NCBI RefSeq assembly: GCF_023091745.1
Contig: NW_026291481.1
Coordinates: 2,666,001-2,730,000 of the forward strand
Direction: 5' to 3'
Source: Budorcas taxicolor
Lineage: Eukaryota > Chordata > Mammalia > Artiodactyla > Bovidae
DNA: 64,000 nt
In this document: one piece after another, positions 50,060-61,486 of the stretch
Layout: each line of letters starts with the position of its first letter
How positions within the stretch are numbered: position 1 is the first letter of the stretch
Notes under the pieces: model-generated
Told to the model about the DNA's origin: nothing
Seen by the model: the letters and a program-made list of their open reading frames with translations, nothing else
The model's database searches: none
Made by a program: the position numbers and the translations under genes

Positions 50060-53000
50060 GTGAAGGACCCTTTCGAAGTTCCAGAGGTGAGGTGTGATCA
50101 GCCTCGAGACGCCTCAGCGGAAATGGGCCTCATCTCGCCTGGAGGGGAGAACCTCCTGGATTTTCTCGAGTTGCGGCTGGTCTTCTCGACTTACGACGGG
50201 GACCTCAGGGACCCGCTCTGGTGGCCTCAGGAAAGGCCAGTCCCCATGCGAGTTGCTAGGGGACCTCTCGGGATTCCTCTGCCGTCCATGCCGGGGCCTC
50301 AGTCCTTGTGTGGAGTCGGGGCCGGAACCTGAGGATTCCTCTCCAGTGTTGCCATGGATCTTGGGGTGCTCCTGAGTCTCCCCAGGGGAGTCAGGCCTCG
50401 TCTCGAGTGGGGGCATGCACGTGCGCTTTCCTCCCGAGCTGCAGCAGTAGTGTCACGCTTCCTGTCACGTGGATCAAGGGATCTGTGGCTTTCCCTCGAG
50501 GCTGTCCCTCGAGGCATTCCCACGAGGCTTTCCCACAGGGCTGTGCCACGTGCCACCTTGGTGTGAGTCGATCCTCGGCGTGAAAGACGAGCCAGTGAAG
50601 GGAAAAGAAGTTCCTCTGGAATGGACTGAGACATCTGGGGGACTCTTGGAATGGTGGCACGACCCTGGAGTTCCTCTCGCCGTTCCTGTTGAGAGGGCCT
50701 CCTCTTGAGATGCGACGGGAACGCCGGGAACTCTTTCCCGACGAAGCAGGGAAAGGATCCCTCATCTCGAGCTACGAGGCGGAAACGGGGCTCCTCTGGA
50801 TGTGGGCGGGACCCTCGTGATTCCTCTCGAGTGGAGACGGGTATGTCGGGGAACTTCTAGATTTGCACCAAGGGTGTGAAGGACCCTTTCGAAGTTCCAG
50901 AGGTGAGGTGTGATCAGCCTCGAGACGCCTCAGCGGAAATGGGCCTCATCTCGCCTGGAGGGGAGAACCTCCTGGATTTTCTCGAGTTGCGGCTGGTCTT
51001 CTCGACTTACGACGGGGACCTCAGGGACCCGCTCTGGTGGCCTCAGGAAAGGCCAGTCCCCATGCGAGTTTCTAGGGGACCTCTCGGGATTCCTCTCCCG
51101 TCCATGCCGGGGCCTCAGTCCTTGTGTGGAGTCGGGGCCGGAACCTGAGGATTCCTCTCCAGTGTTGCCATGGATCTTGGGGGTGCTCCTGAGTCACCCC
51201 AGGGGAGTCAGGCCTCGTCTCGAGTGGGGGCATGCACGTGCGCTTTCCTCCCGAGCTGCAGCAGTAGTGTCACGCTTCCTGTCACGTGGATCAAGGGATC
51301 TGTGGCTTTCCCTCGAGGCTGTCCCTCGAGGCTTTCCCACGAGGCTTTCCCACAGGGCTGTGCCACGTGCCACCTTGGTGTGAGTCGATCCTCGGCGTGA
51401 AAGACGAGCCGGTGAAGGGAAAAGAGGTTCCTCTGGAATGGACTGAGACATCTGGGGGACTCTTGGAATGGTGGCACGACCCTGGAGTTCCTCTCGCCGT
51501 TCCTGTTGAGAGGGCCTCCTCTTGAGATGCGACGGGAACGCCGGGAACTCTTTCCCGACGAAGCAGGGAAAGGATCCCTCATCTCGAGCTACGAGGCGGA
51601 AACGGGGCTCCTCTGGATGTGGGCGGGACCCTCGTGATTCCTCTCGAGTGGAGACGGGTATGTCGGGGAACTTCTAGATTTGCACCAAGGGTGTGAAGGA
51701 CCCTTTCGAAGTTCCAGAGGGGAGGTGTGATCAGCCTCGAGACGCCTCAGCGGAAATGGGCCTCATCTCGCCTGGAGGGGAGAACCTCCTGGATTTTCTC
51801 GAGTTGCGGCTGGTCTTCTCGACTTACGACGGGGACCTCAGGAACCCGCTCTGGTGGCCTCAGGAAAGGCCAGTCCCCATGCGAGTTGCTAGGGGACCTC
51901 TCGGGATTCCTCTCCCGTCCATGCCGGGGCCTCAGTCCTTGTGTGGAGTCGGGGCCGGAACCTGAGGATTCCTCTCCAGTGTTGCCATGGATCTTGGGGT
52001 GCTTCTGAGTCTCCCCAGGGGAGTCAGGCCTCGTCTCGAGTGGGGGCATGCACGTGCGCTTTCCTCCCGAGCTGCAGCAGTAGTGTCACGCTTCCTGTCA
52101 CGAGGATCAAGGGATCTGTGGCTTTCCCTCGAGGCTGTCCCTCGAGGCTTTCCCACGAGGCTTTCCCACAGGGATGTGCCACGTGCCACCTTGGTGTGAG
52201 TCGATCCTCGGCGTGAAAGACGAGCCGGTGAAGGGAAAAGAGGTTCCTCTCGAATGGACTGAGACATCTGGGGGACTCTTGGAATGGTGGCACGACCCTG
52301 GAGTTCCTCTCGCCGTTCCTGTTGAGAGGGCCTCCTCTTGAGATGCGACGGGAACGCTGGGAACTCTTTCCCGACGAAGCAGGGAAAGGATCCCTCATCT
52401 CGAGCTACGAGGCGGAAACGGGGCTCCTCTGGATGTGGGCGGGACCCTCGTGATTCCTCTCGAGTGGAGACGGGTATGTCGGGGAACTTCTAGATTTGCA
52501 CCAAGGGTGTGAAGGACCCTTTCGAAGTTCCAGAGGTGAGGTGTGATCAGCCTCGAGACGCCTCAGCGGAAATGGGCCTCATCTCGCCTGGAGGGGAGAA
52601 CCTCCTGGATTTTCTCGAGTTGCGGCTGGTCTTCTCGACTTACGACGGGGACCTCAGGGACCCGCTCTGGTGGCCTCAGGAAAGGCCAGTCCCCATGCGA
52701 GTTGCTAGGGGACCTCTCGGGATTCCTCTGCCGTCCATGCCGGGGCCTCAGTCCTTGTGTGGAGTCGGGGCCGGAACCTGAGGATTCCTCTCCAGTGTTG
52801 CCATGGATCTTGGGGTGCTCCTGAGTCTCCCCAGGGGAGTCAGGCCTCGTCTCGAGTGGGGGCATGCACGTGCGCTTTCCTCTCGAGCTGCAGCAGTAGT
52901 GTCACGCTTCCTGTCACGTGGATCAAGGGATCTGTGGCTTTCCCTCGAGGCTGTCCCTCGAGGCTTTCCCACGAGGCTTTCCCACAGGGCTGTGCCACGT

Positions 53001-53324
53001 GCCACCTTGGTGTGAGTCGATCCTCGGCGTGAAAGACGAGCCGGTGAAGGGAAAAGAGGTTCCTCTGGAATGGACTGAGACATCTGGGGGACTCTTGGAA
53101 TGGTGGCACGACCCTGGAGTTCCTCTCGCCGTTCCTGTTGAGAGGGCCTCCTCTTGAGATGCGACGGGAACGCCGGGAACTCTTTCCCGACGAAGCAGGG
53201 AAAGGATCCCTCATCTCGAGCTACGAGGCGGAAACGGGGCTCCTCTGGATGTGGGCGGGACCCTCGTGATTCCTCTCGAGTGGAGACGGGTATGTCGGGG
53301 AACTTCTAGATTTGCACCAAGGGT
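50060..53324 (+). repeat. Tetrameric HOR, near-identical copy B (U62-U65, 3265 bp)
   Basis: This repeats copy A marker by marker: aaagaag at 47341 and 50606, gagtttc at 47801 and 51066, gtcacgagg at 48832 and 52097. All translated frames I compared are identical between the copies. It is either a very recent unequal-exchange duplication or an assembly duplication. Confidence 0.94.
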
Positions 53325-54140
53325 GTGAAGGACCCTTTCGAAGTTCCAGAGGTGAGGTGTGATCAGCCTCGAGACGCCTCAGCGGAAATGGGCCTCATCT
53401 CGCCTGGAGGGGAGAACCTCCTGGATTTTCTCGAGTTGCGGCTGGTCTTCTCGACTTACGACGGGGACCTCAGGGACCCGCTCTGGTGGCCTCAGGAAAG
53501 GCCAGTCCCCATGCGAGTTGCTAGGGGACCTCTCGGGATTCCTCTGCCGTCCATGCCGGGGCCTCAGTCCTTGTGTGGAGTCGGGGCCGGAACCTGAGGA
53601 TTCCTCTCCAGTGTTGCCATGGATCTTGGGGTGCTCCTGAGTCTCCCCAGGGGAGTCAGGCCTCGTCTCGAGTGGGGGCATGCACGTGCGCTTTCCTCTC
53701 GAGCTGCAGCAGTAGTGTCACGCTTCCTGTCACGTGGATCAAGGGATCTGTGGCTTTCCCTCGAGGCTGTCCCTCGAGGCTTTCCCACGAGGCTTTCCCA
53801 CAGGGCTGTGCCACGTGCCACCTTGGTGTGAGTCGATCCTCGGCGTGAAAGACGAGCCGGTGAAGGGAAAAGAGGTTCCTCTGGAATGGACTGAGACATC
53901 TGGGGGACTCTTGGAATGGTGGCACGACCCTGGAGTTCCTCTCGCCGTTCCTGTTGAGAGGGCCTCCTCTTGAGATGCGACGGGAACGCCGGGAACTCTT
54001 TCCCGACGAAGCAGGGAAAGGATCCCTCATCTCGAGCTACGAGGCGGAAACGGGGCTCCTCTGGATGTGGGCGGGACCCTCGTGATTCCTCTCGAGTGGA
54101 GACGGGTATGTCGGGGAACTTCTAGATTTGCACCAAGGGT
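53325..54140 (+). repeat. Monomer U66, extra copy of U65
   Basis: U66 carries the same variant set as U65 and U61 (gggattcctctgccg, cctctcgagctg), so two like units stand side by side here, breaking the tetramer register. I noticed no private difference. Confidence 0.9.
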
Positions 54141-56588
54141 GTGAAGGACCCTTTCGAAGTTCCAGAGGTGAGGTGTGATCAGCCTCGAGACGCCTCAGCG
54201 GAAATGGGCCTCATCTCGCCTGGAGGGGAGAACCTCCTGGATTTTCTCGAGTTGCGGCTGGTCTTCTCGACTTACGACGGGGACCTCAGGGACCCGCTCT
54301 GTTGGCCTCAGGAAAGGCCAGTCCCCATGCGAGTTGCTAGGGGACCTCTCGGGATTCCTCTGCCGTCCATGCCGGGGCCTCAGTCCTTGTGTGGAGTCGG
54401 GGCCGGAACCTGAGGATTCCTCTCCAGTGTTGCCATGGATCTTGGGGTGCTCCTGAGTCTCCCCAGGGGAGTCAGGCCTCGTCTCGAGTGGGGGCATGCA
54501 CGTGCGCTTTCCTCCCGAGCTGCAGCAGTAGTGTCACGCTTCCTGTCACGTGGATCAAGGGATCTGTGGCTTTCCCTCGAGGCTGTCCCTCGAGGCTTTC
54601 CCACGAGGCTTTCCCACAGGGCTGTGCCACGTGCCACCTTGGTGTGAGTCGATCCTCGGCGTGAAAGACGAGCCGGTGAAGGGAAAAGAGGTTCCTCTGG
54701 AATGGACTGAGACATCTGGGGGACTCTTGGAATGGTGGCACGACCCTGGAGTTCCTCTCGCCGTTCCTGTTGAGAGGGCCTCCTCTTGAGATGCGACGGG
54801 AACGCCGGGAACTCTTTCCAGACGAAGCAGGGAAAGGATCCCTCATCTCGAGCTACGAGGCGGAAACGGGGCTCCTCTGGATGTGGGCGGGACCCTCGTG
54901 ATTCCTCTCGAGTGGAGACGGGTATGTCGGGGATCTTCTAGATTTGCACCAAGGGTGTGAAGGACCCTTTCGAAGTTCCAGAGGTGAGGTGTGATCAGCC
55001 TCGAGACGCCTCAGCGGAAATGGGCCTCATCTCGCCTGGAGGGGAGAACCTCCTGGATTTTCTCGAGTTGCGGCTGGTCTTCTCGACTTACGACGGGGAC
55101 CTCAGGGACCCGCTCTGGTGGCCTCAGGAAAGGCCAGTCCCCATGCGAGTTGCTAGGGGACCTCTCGGGATTCCTCTCCCTTCCATGCCGGGGCCTCAGT
55201 CCTTGTGTGGAGTCGGGCCGGAACCTGAGGATTCCTCTCCAGTGTTGCCATGGATCTTGGGGTGCTTCTGAGTCTCCCCAGGGGAGTCAGGCCTCGTCTC
55301 GAGTGGGGGCATGCACGTGCGCTTTCCTCCCGAGCTGCAGCAGTAGTGTCACGCTTCCTGTCACGTGGATCAAGGGATCTGTGGCTTTCCCTCGAGGCTG
55401 TCCCTCGAGGCTTTCCCACGAGGCTTTCCCACAGGGCTGTGCCACGTGCCACCTTGGTGTGAGTCGATCCTCGGCGTGAAAGACGAGCCGGTGAAGGGAA
55501 AAGAGGTTCCTCTGGAATGGACTGAGACATCTGGGGGATTCTTGGAATGGTGGCACGACCCTGGAGTTCCTCTCGCCGTTCCTGTTGAGAGGGCCTCCTC
55601 TTGAGATGCGACGGGAACGCCGGGAACTCTTTCCCGACGAAGCAGGGAAAGGATCCCTCATCTCGAGCTACGAGGCGGAAACGGGGCTCCTCTGGATGTG
55701 GGCGGGACCCTCGTGATTCCTCTCGAGTGGAGACGGGTATGTCGGGGAACTTCTAGATTTGCACCAAGGGTGTGAAGGACCCTTTCGAAGTTCCAGAGGG
55801 GAGGTGTGATCAGCCTCGAGACGCCTCAGCGGAAATGGGCCTCATCTCGCCTGGAGGGGAGAACCTCCTGGATTTTCTCGAGTTGCGGCTGGTCTTCTCG
55901 ACTTACGACGGGGACCTCAGGGACCCGCTCTGGTGGCCTCAGGAAAGGCCAGTCCCCATGCGAGTTGCTAGGGGACCTCTCGGGATTCCTCTCCCGTCCA
56001 TGCCGGGGCCTCAGTCCTTGTGTGGAGGCGGGGCCGGAACCTGAGGATTCCTCTCCAGTGTTGCCATGGATCTTGGGGGTGCTCCTGAGTCTCCCCAGGG
56101 GAGTCAGGCCTCGTCTCGAGTGGGGGCATGCACGTGCGCTTTCCTCCCGAGTTGCAGCAGTAGTGTCACGCTTCCTGTCACGTGGATCAAGGGATCTGTG
56201 GCTTTCCCTCGAGGCTGTCCCTCGAGGCTTTCCCACGAGGCTTTCCCACAGGGCTGTGCCACGTGCCACCTTGGTGTGAGTCGATCCTCGGCGTGAAAGA
56301 CGAGCCGGTGAAGGGAAAAGAGGTTCCTCTGGAATGGACTGAGACATCTGGGGGACTCTTGGAATGGTGGCACGACCCTGGAGTTCCTCTCGCCGTTCCT
56401 GTTGAGAGGGCCTCCTCTTGAGATGCGACGGGAACGCCGGGAACTCTTTCCCGACGAAGCAGGGAAAGGATCCCTCATCTCGAGCTACGAGGCGGAAACG
56501 GGGCTCCTCTGGATGTGGGCGGGACCCTCGTGATTCCTCTCGAGTGGAGACGGGTATGTCGGGGAACTTCTAGATTTGCACCAAGGGT
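54141..56588 (+). repeat. Monomers U67-U69
   Basis: U67 (54141): ctctgttggcc and private tttccagacg near 54826; its end has ggggatcttctag. U68 (54957, 815 bp): gtcgggccggaacctg, private cccttccatg and gggggattcttgg. U69 (55772, 817 bp): gtggaggcgg, cttgggggtg and cgagttgcag. The ggatcttctag plus gtcgggcc pair also occurs at U28-U29, about 31.8 kb to the left. Confidence 0.9.
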
Positions 56589-59037
56589 GTGAAGGACCCT
56601 TTCGAAGTTCCAGAGGTGAGGTGTGATCAGCCTCGAGACGCCTCAGCGGAAATGGGCCTCATCTCGCCTGGAGGGGAGAACCTCCTTGATTTTCTCGAGT
56701 TGCGGCTGGTCTTCTCGACTTACGATGGGGACCTCAGGGAACCGCTCTGGTGGCCTCAGGAAAGGCCAGTCCCCATGCGAGTTGCTAGGGGACCTCTCGG
56801 GATTCCTCTCCCGTCCATGCCGGGGCCTCAGTCTTTGTGTGGAGTCGGGGCCGGAACCTGAGGATTCCTCTCCAGTGTTGCCATGGATCTTGGGGTGCTT
56901 CTGAGTCTCCCCAGGGGAGTCAGGCCTCGTCTCGTGTGGGGGCATCCACGTGCGCTTTCCTCCCGAGCTGCAGCAGTAGTGTCACGCTTCCTGTCACGTG
57001 GATCAAGGGATCTGTGGCTTTCCCTCGAGGCTGTCCCTCGAGGCTTTCCCACGAGGCTTTCCCACAGGGCTGTGCCACGTGCCACCTTGGTGTGAGTCGA
57101 TCCTCGGCGTGAAAGACGAGCCGGTGAAGGGAAAAGAGGTTCCTCTGGAATGGACTGAGACATCTGGGGGACTCTTGGTATGGTGGCACGACCCTGGAGT
57201 TCCTCTCGCCGTTCCTGTTGAGAGGGCCTCCTCTTGAGATGCGACAGGAACGCCGGGAACTCTTTCCCGACGAAGCAGGGAAAGGATCCCTCATCTCGAG
57301 CTACGAGGCGGTAACGGGGCTCCTCTGGATGTGGGCGGGACCCTCGTGATTCCTCTCGAGTGGAGACGGGTATGTCGGGGAACTTCTAGATTTGCACCAA
57401 GGGTGTGAAGGACCCTTTCGAAGTTCCAGAGGTGAGGTGTGATCAGCCTCGAGACGCCTCAGCGGAAATGGGCCTCATCTCGCCTGGAGGGGAGAACCTC
57501 CTGGATTTTCTCGAGTTGCGGCTGGTCTTCTCGACTTACGACGGGGACCTCAGGGACCCGCTCTGGTGGCCTCAGGAAAGGCCAGTCCCCATGCGAGTTG
57601 CTAGGGGACCTCTCGGGATTCCTCTCCCGTCCATGCCGGGGCCTCAGTCCTTGTTTGGAGTCGGGGCCGGAACCTGAGGATTCCTCTCCAGTGTTGCCAT
57701 GGATCTTGGGGTGCTTCTGAGTCTCCCCAGGGGAGTCAGGCCTCGTCTCGAGTGGGGGCATGCACGTGCGCTTTCCTCCCGAGCTGCAGCAGTAGTGTCA
57801 TGCTTCCTGTCACGTGGATCAAGGGATCTGTGGCTTTCCCTCGAGGCTGTCCCTCGAGGCTTTCCCACGAGGCTTTCCCACAGGGCTGTGCCACATGCCA
57901 CCTTGGTGTGAGTCGATCCTCGGCGTGAAAGACGAGCCGGTGAAGGGAAAAGAGGTTCCTCTGGAATGGACTGAGACATCTGGGGGACTCTTGGAATGGT
58001 GGCACGACCCTGGAGTTCCTCTCGCCGTTCCTGTTGAGAGGGCCTCCTCTTGAGATGCGACGGGAACGCCGGGAACTCTTTCCCGACGAAGCAGGGAAAG
58101 GATCCCTCATCTCGAGCTACGAGGCGGAAACGGGGCTCCTCTGGATGTGGGCGGGACCCTCGTGATTCCTCTCGAGTGGAGACGGGTATGTCGGGGAACT
58201 TCTAGATTTGCACCAAGGGTGTGAAGGACCCTTTCGAAGTTCCAGAGGGGAGGTGTGATCAGCCTCGAGACGCCTCAGCGGAAATGGGCCTCATCTCGCC
58301 TGGAGGGGAGAACCTCCTGGATTTTCTCGAGTTGCGGCTGGTCTTCTCGACTTACGACGGGGACCTCAGGGACCCGCTCTGGTGGCCTCAGGAAAGGCCA
58401 GTCCCCATGCGAGTTGCTAGGGGACCTCTCGGGATTCCTCTGCCGTCCATGCCGGGGCCTCAGTCCTTGTGTGGAGTCGGGGCCGGAACCTGAGGATTCC
58501 TCTCCAGTGTTGCCATGGATCTTGGGGGTGCTCCTGAGTCTCCCCAGGGGAGTCAGGCCTCGTCTCGAGTGGGGGCATGCACGTGCGCTTTCCTCTCGAG
58601 CTGCAGCAGTAGTGTCACGCTTCCTGTCACGTGGATCAAGGGGTCTGTGGCTTTCCCTCGAGGCTGTCCCTCGAGGCTTTCCCACGAGGCTTTCCCACAG
58701 GGCTGTGCCACGTGCCACCTTGGTGTGAGTCGATCCTCGGCGTGAAAGACGAGCCAGTGAAGGGAAAAGAGGTTCCTCTGGAATGGACTGAGACATCTGG
58801 GGGACTCTTGGAATGGTGGCACGACCCTGGAGTTCCTCTCGCCGTTCCTGTTGAGAGGGCCTCCTCTTGAGATGCGACGGGAACGCCGGGAACTCTTTCC
58901 CGACGAAGCAGGGAAAGGATCCCTCATCTCGAGCTACGAGGCGGAAACGGGGCTCCTCTGGATGTGGGCGGGACCCTCGTGATTCCTCTCGAGTGGAGAC
59001 GGGTATGTCGGGGAACTTCTAGATTTGCACCAAGGGT
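56589..59037 (+). repeat. Trimeric HOR of right zone, copy 1 (U70-U72, 2449 bp)
   Basis: U70 (56589): ctcagggaaccg, ctcgtgtgggggcatcc, gcgacaggaac and gcggtaacgg, plus private cctccttgat and acgatgggg. U71 (57405): cttgtttgg and gtcatgctt, private ccacatgcc. U72 (58221, 817 bp): cagaggggagg, cttgggggtg, cctctcgagctg, caaggggtctg and gagccagtg. Confidence 0.92.
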
Positions 59038-61486
59038 GTGAAGGACCCTTTCGAAGTTCCAGAGGTGAGGTGTGATCAGCCTCGAGACGCCTCAGCGGAA
59101 ATGGGCCTCATCTCGCCTGGAGGGGAGAACCTCCTGGATTTTCTCGAGTTGCGGCTGGTCTTCTCGACTTACGACGGGGACCTCAGGGAACCGCTCTGGT
59201 GGCCTCAGGAAAGGCCAGTCCCCATGCGAGTTGCTAGGGGACCTCTCGGGATTCCTCTCCCGTCCATGCCGGGGCCTCAGTCCTTGTGTGGAGTCGGGGC
59301 CGGAACCTGAGGATTCCTCTCCAGTGTTGCCATGGATCTTGGGGTGCTTCTGAGTCTCCCAAGGGGAGTCAGGCCTCGTCTCGAGTGGGGGCATGCACGT
59401 GCGCTTTCCTCCCGAGCTGCAGCAGTAGTGTCACGCTTCCTGTCACGTGGATCAAGGGATCTGTGGCTTTCCCTCGAGGCTGTCCCTCGAGGCTTTCCCA
59501 CGAGGCTTTCCCACAGGGCTGTGCCACGTGCCACCTTGGTGTGAGTCGATCCTCGGCGTGAAAGACGAGCCGGTGAAGGGAAAAGAGGTTCCTCTGGAAT
59601 GGACTGAGACATCTGGGGGACTCTTGGAATGGTGGCACGACCCTGGAGTTCCTCTCGCCGTTCCTGTTGAGAGGGCCTCCTCTTGAGATGCGACAGGAAC
59701 GCCGGGAACTCTTTCCCGACGAAGCAGGGAAAGGATCCCTCATCTCGAGCTACGAGGCGGAAACGGGGCTCCTCTGGATGTGGGCGGGACCCTCGTGATT
59801 CCTCTCGAGTGGAGACGGGTATGTCGGGGATCTTCTAGATTTGCACCAAGGGTGTGAAGGACCCTTTCGAAGTTCCAGAGGTGAGGTGTGATCAGCCTCG
59901 AGACGCCTCAGCGGAAATGGGCCTCATCTCGCCTGGAGGGGAGAACCTCCTGGATTTTCTCGAGTTGCGGCTGGTCTTCTCGACTTACGACGGGGACCTC
60001 AGGGACCCGCTCTGGTGGCCTCAGGAAAGGCCAGTCCCCATGCGAGTTGCTAGGGGACCTCTCGGGATTCCTCTCCCGTCCATGCCGGGGCCTCAGTCCT
60101 TGTTTGGAGTCGGGGCCGGAACCTGAGGATTCCTCTCCAGTGTTGCCATGGATCTTGGGGTGCTTCTGAGTCTCCCCAGGGGAGTCAGGCCTCGTCTCGA
60201 GTGGGGGCATGCACGTGCGCTTTCCTCCCGAGCTGCAGCAGTAGTGTCATGCTTCCTGTCACGTGGATCAAGGGATCTGTGGCTTTCCCTCGAGGCTGTC
60301 CCTCGAGGCTTTCCCACGAGGCTTTCCCACAGGGCTGTGCCACGTGCCACCTTGGTGTGAGTCGATCCTCGGCGTGAAAGACGAGCCGGTGAAGGGAAAA
60401 GAGGTTCCTCTGGAATGGACTGAGACATCTGGGGGACTCTTGGAATGGTGGCACGACCCTGGAGTTCCTCTCGCCGTTCCTGTTGAGAGGGCCTCCTCTT
60501 GAGATGCGACGGGAACGCTGGGAACTCTTTCCCGACGAAGCAGGGAAAGGATCCCTCATCTCGAGCTACGAGGCGGAAACGGGGCTCCTCTGGATGTGGG
60601 CGGGACCCTCGTGATTCCTCTCGAGTGGAGACGGGTATGTCGGGGAACTTCTAGATTTGCACCAAGGGTGTGAAGGACCCTTTCGAAGTTCCAGAGGTGA
60701 GGTGTGATCAGCCTCGAGACGCCTCAGCGGAAATGGGCCTCATCTCGCCTGGAGGGGAGAACCTCCTGGATTTTCTCGAGTTGCGGCTGGTCTTCTCGAC
60801 TTACGACGGGGACCTCAGGGACCCGCTCTGGTGGCCTCAGGAAAGGCCAGTCCCCATGCGAGTTGCTAGGGGACCTCTCGGGATTCCTCTGCCGTCCATG
60901 CCGGGGCCTCAGTCCTTGTGTGGAGTCGGGGCCGGAACCTGAGGATTCCTCTCCAGTGTTGCCATGGATCTTGGGGGTGCTCCTGAGTCTCCCCAGGGGA
61001 GTCAGGCCTCGTCTCGAGTGGGGGCATGCACGTGCGCTTTCCTCTCGAGCTGCAGCAGTAGTGTCACGCTTCCTGTCACGTGGATCAAGGGGTCTGTGGC
61101 TTTCCCTCGAGGCTGTCCCTCGAGGCTTTCCCACGAGGCTTTCCCACAGGGCTGTGCCACGTGCCACCTTGGTGTGAGTCGATCCTCGGCGTGAAAGACG
61201 AGCCGGTGAAGGGAAAAGAGGTTCCTCTGGAATGGACTGAGACATCTGGGGGACTCTTGGAATGGTGGCACGACCCTGGAGTTCCTCTCGCCGTTCCTGT
61301 TGAGAGGGCCTCCTCTTGAGATGCGACGGGAACGCCGGGAACTCTTTCCCGACGAAGCAGGGAAAGGATCCCTCATCTCGAGCTACGAGGCGGAAACGGG
61401 GCTCCTCTGGATGTGGGCGGGACCCTCGTGATTCCTCTCGAGTGGAGACGGGTATGTCGGGGAACTTCTAGATTTGCACCAAGGGT
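59038..61486 (+). repeat. Trimeric HOR of right zone, copy 2 (U73-U75, 2449 bp)
   Basis: U73 (59038): ctcagggaaccg and gcgacaggaac, but without the ctcgtgtggg change; private tcccaagggg, with ggggatcttctag at its end. U74 (59854): cttgtttgg and gtcatgctt. U75 (60670, 817 bp): cttgggggtg, cctctcgagctg and caaggggtctg. Confidence 0.92.
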
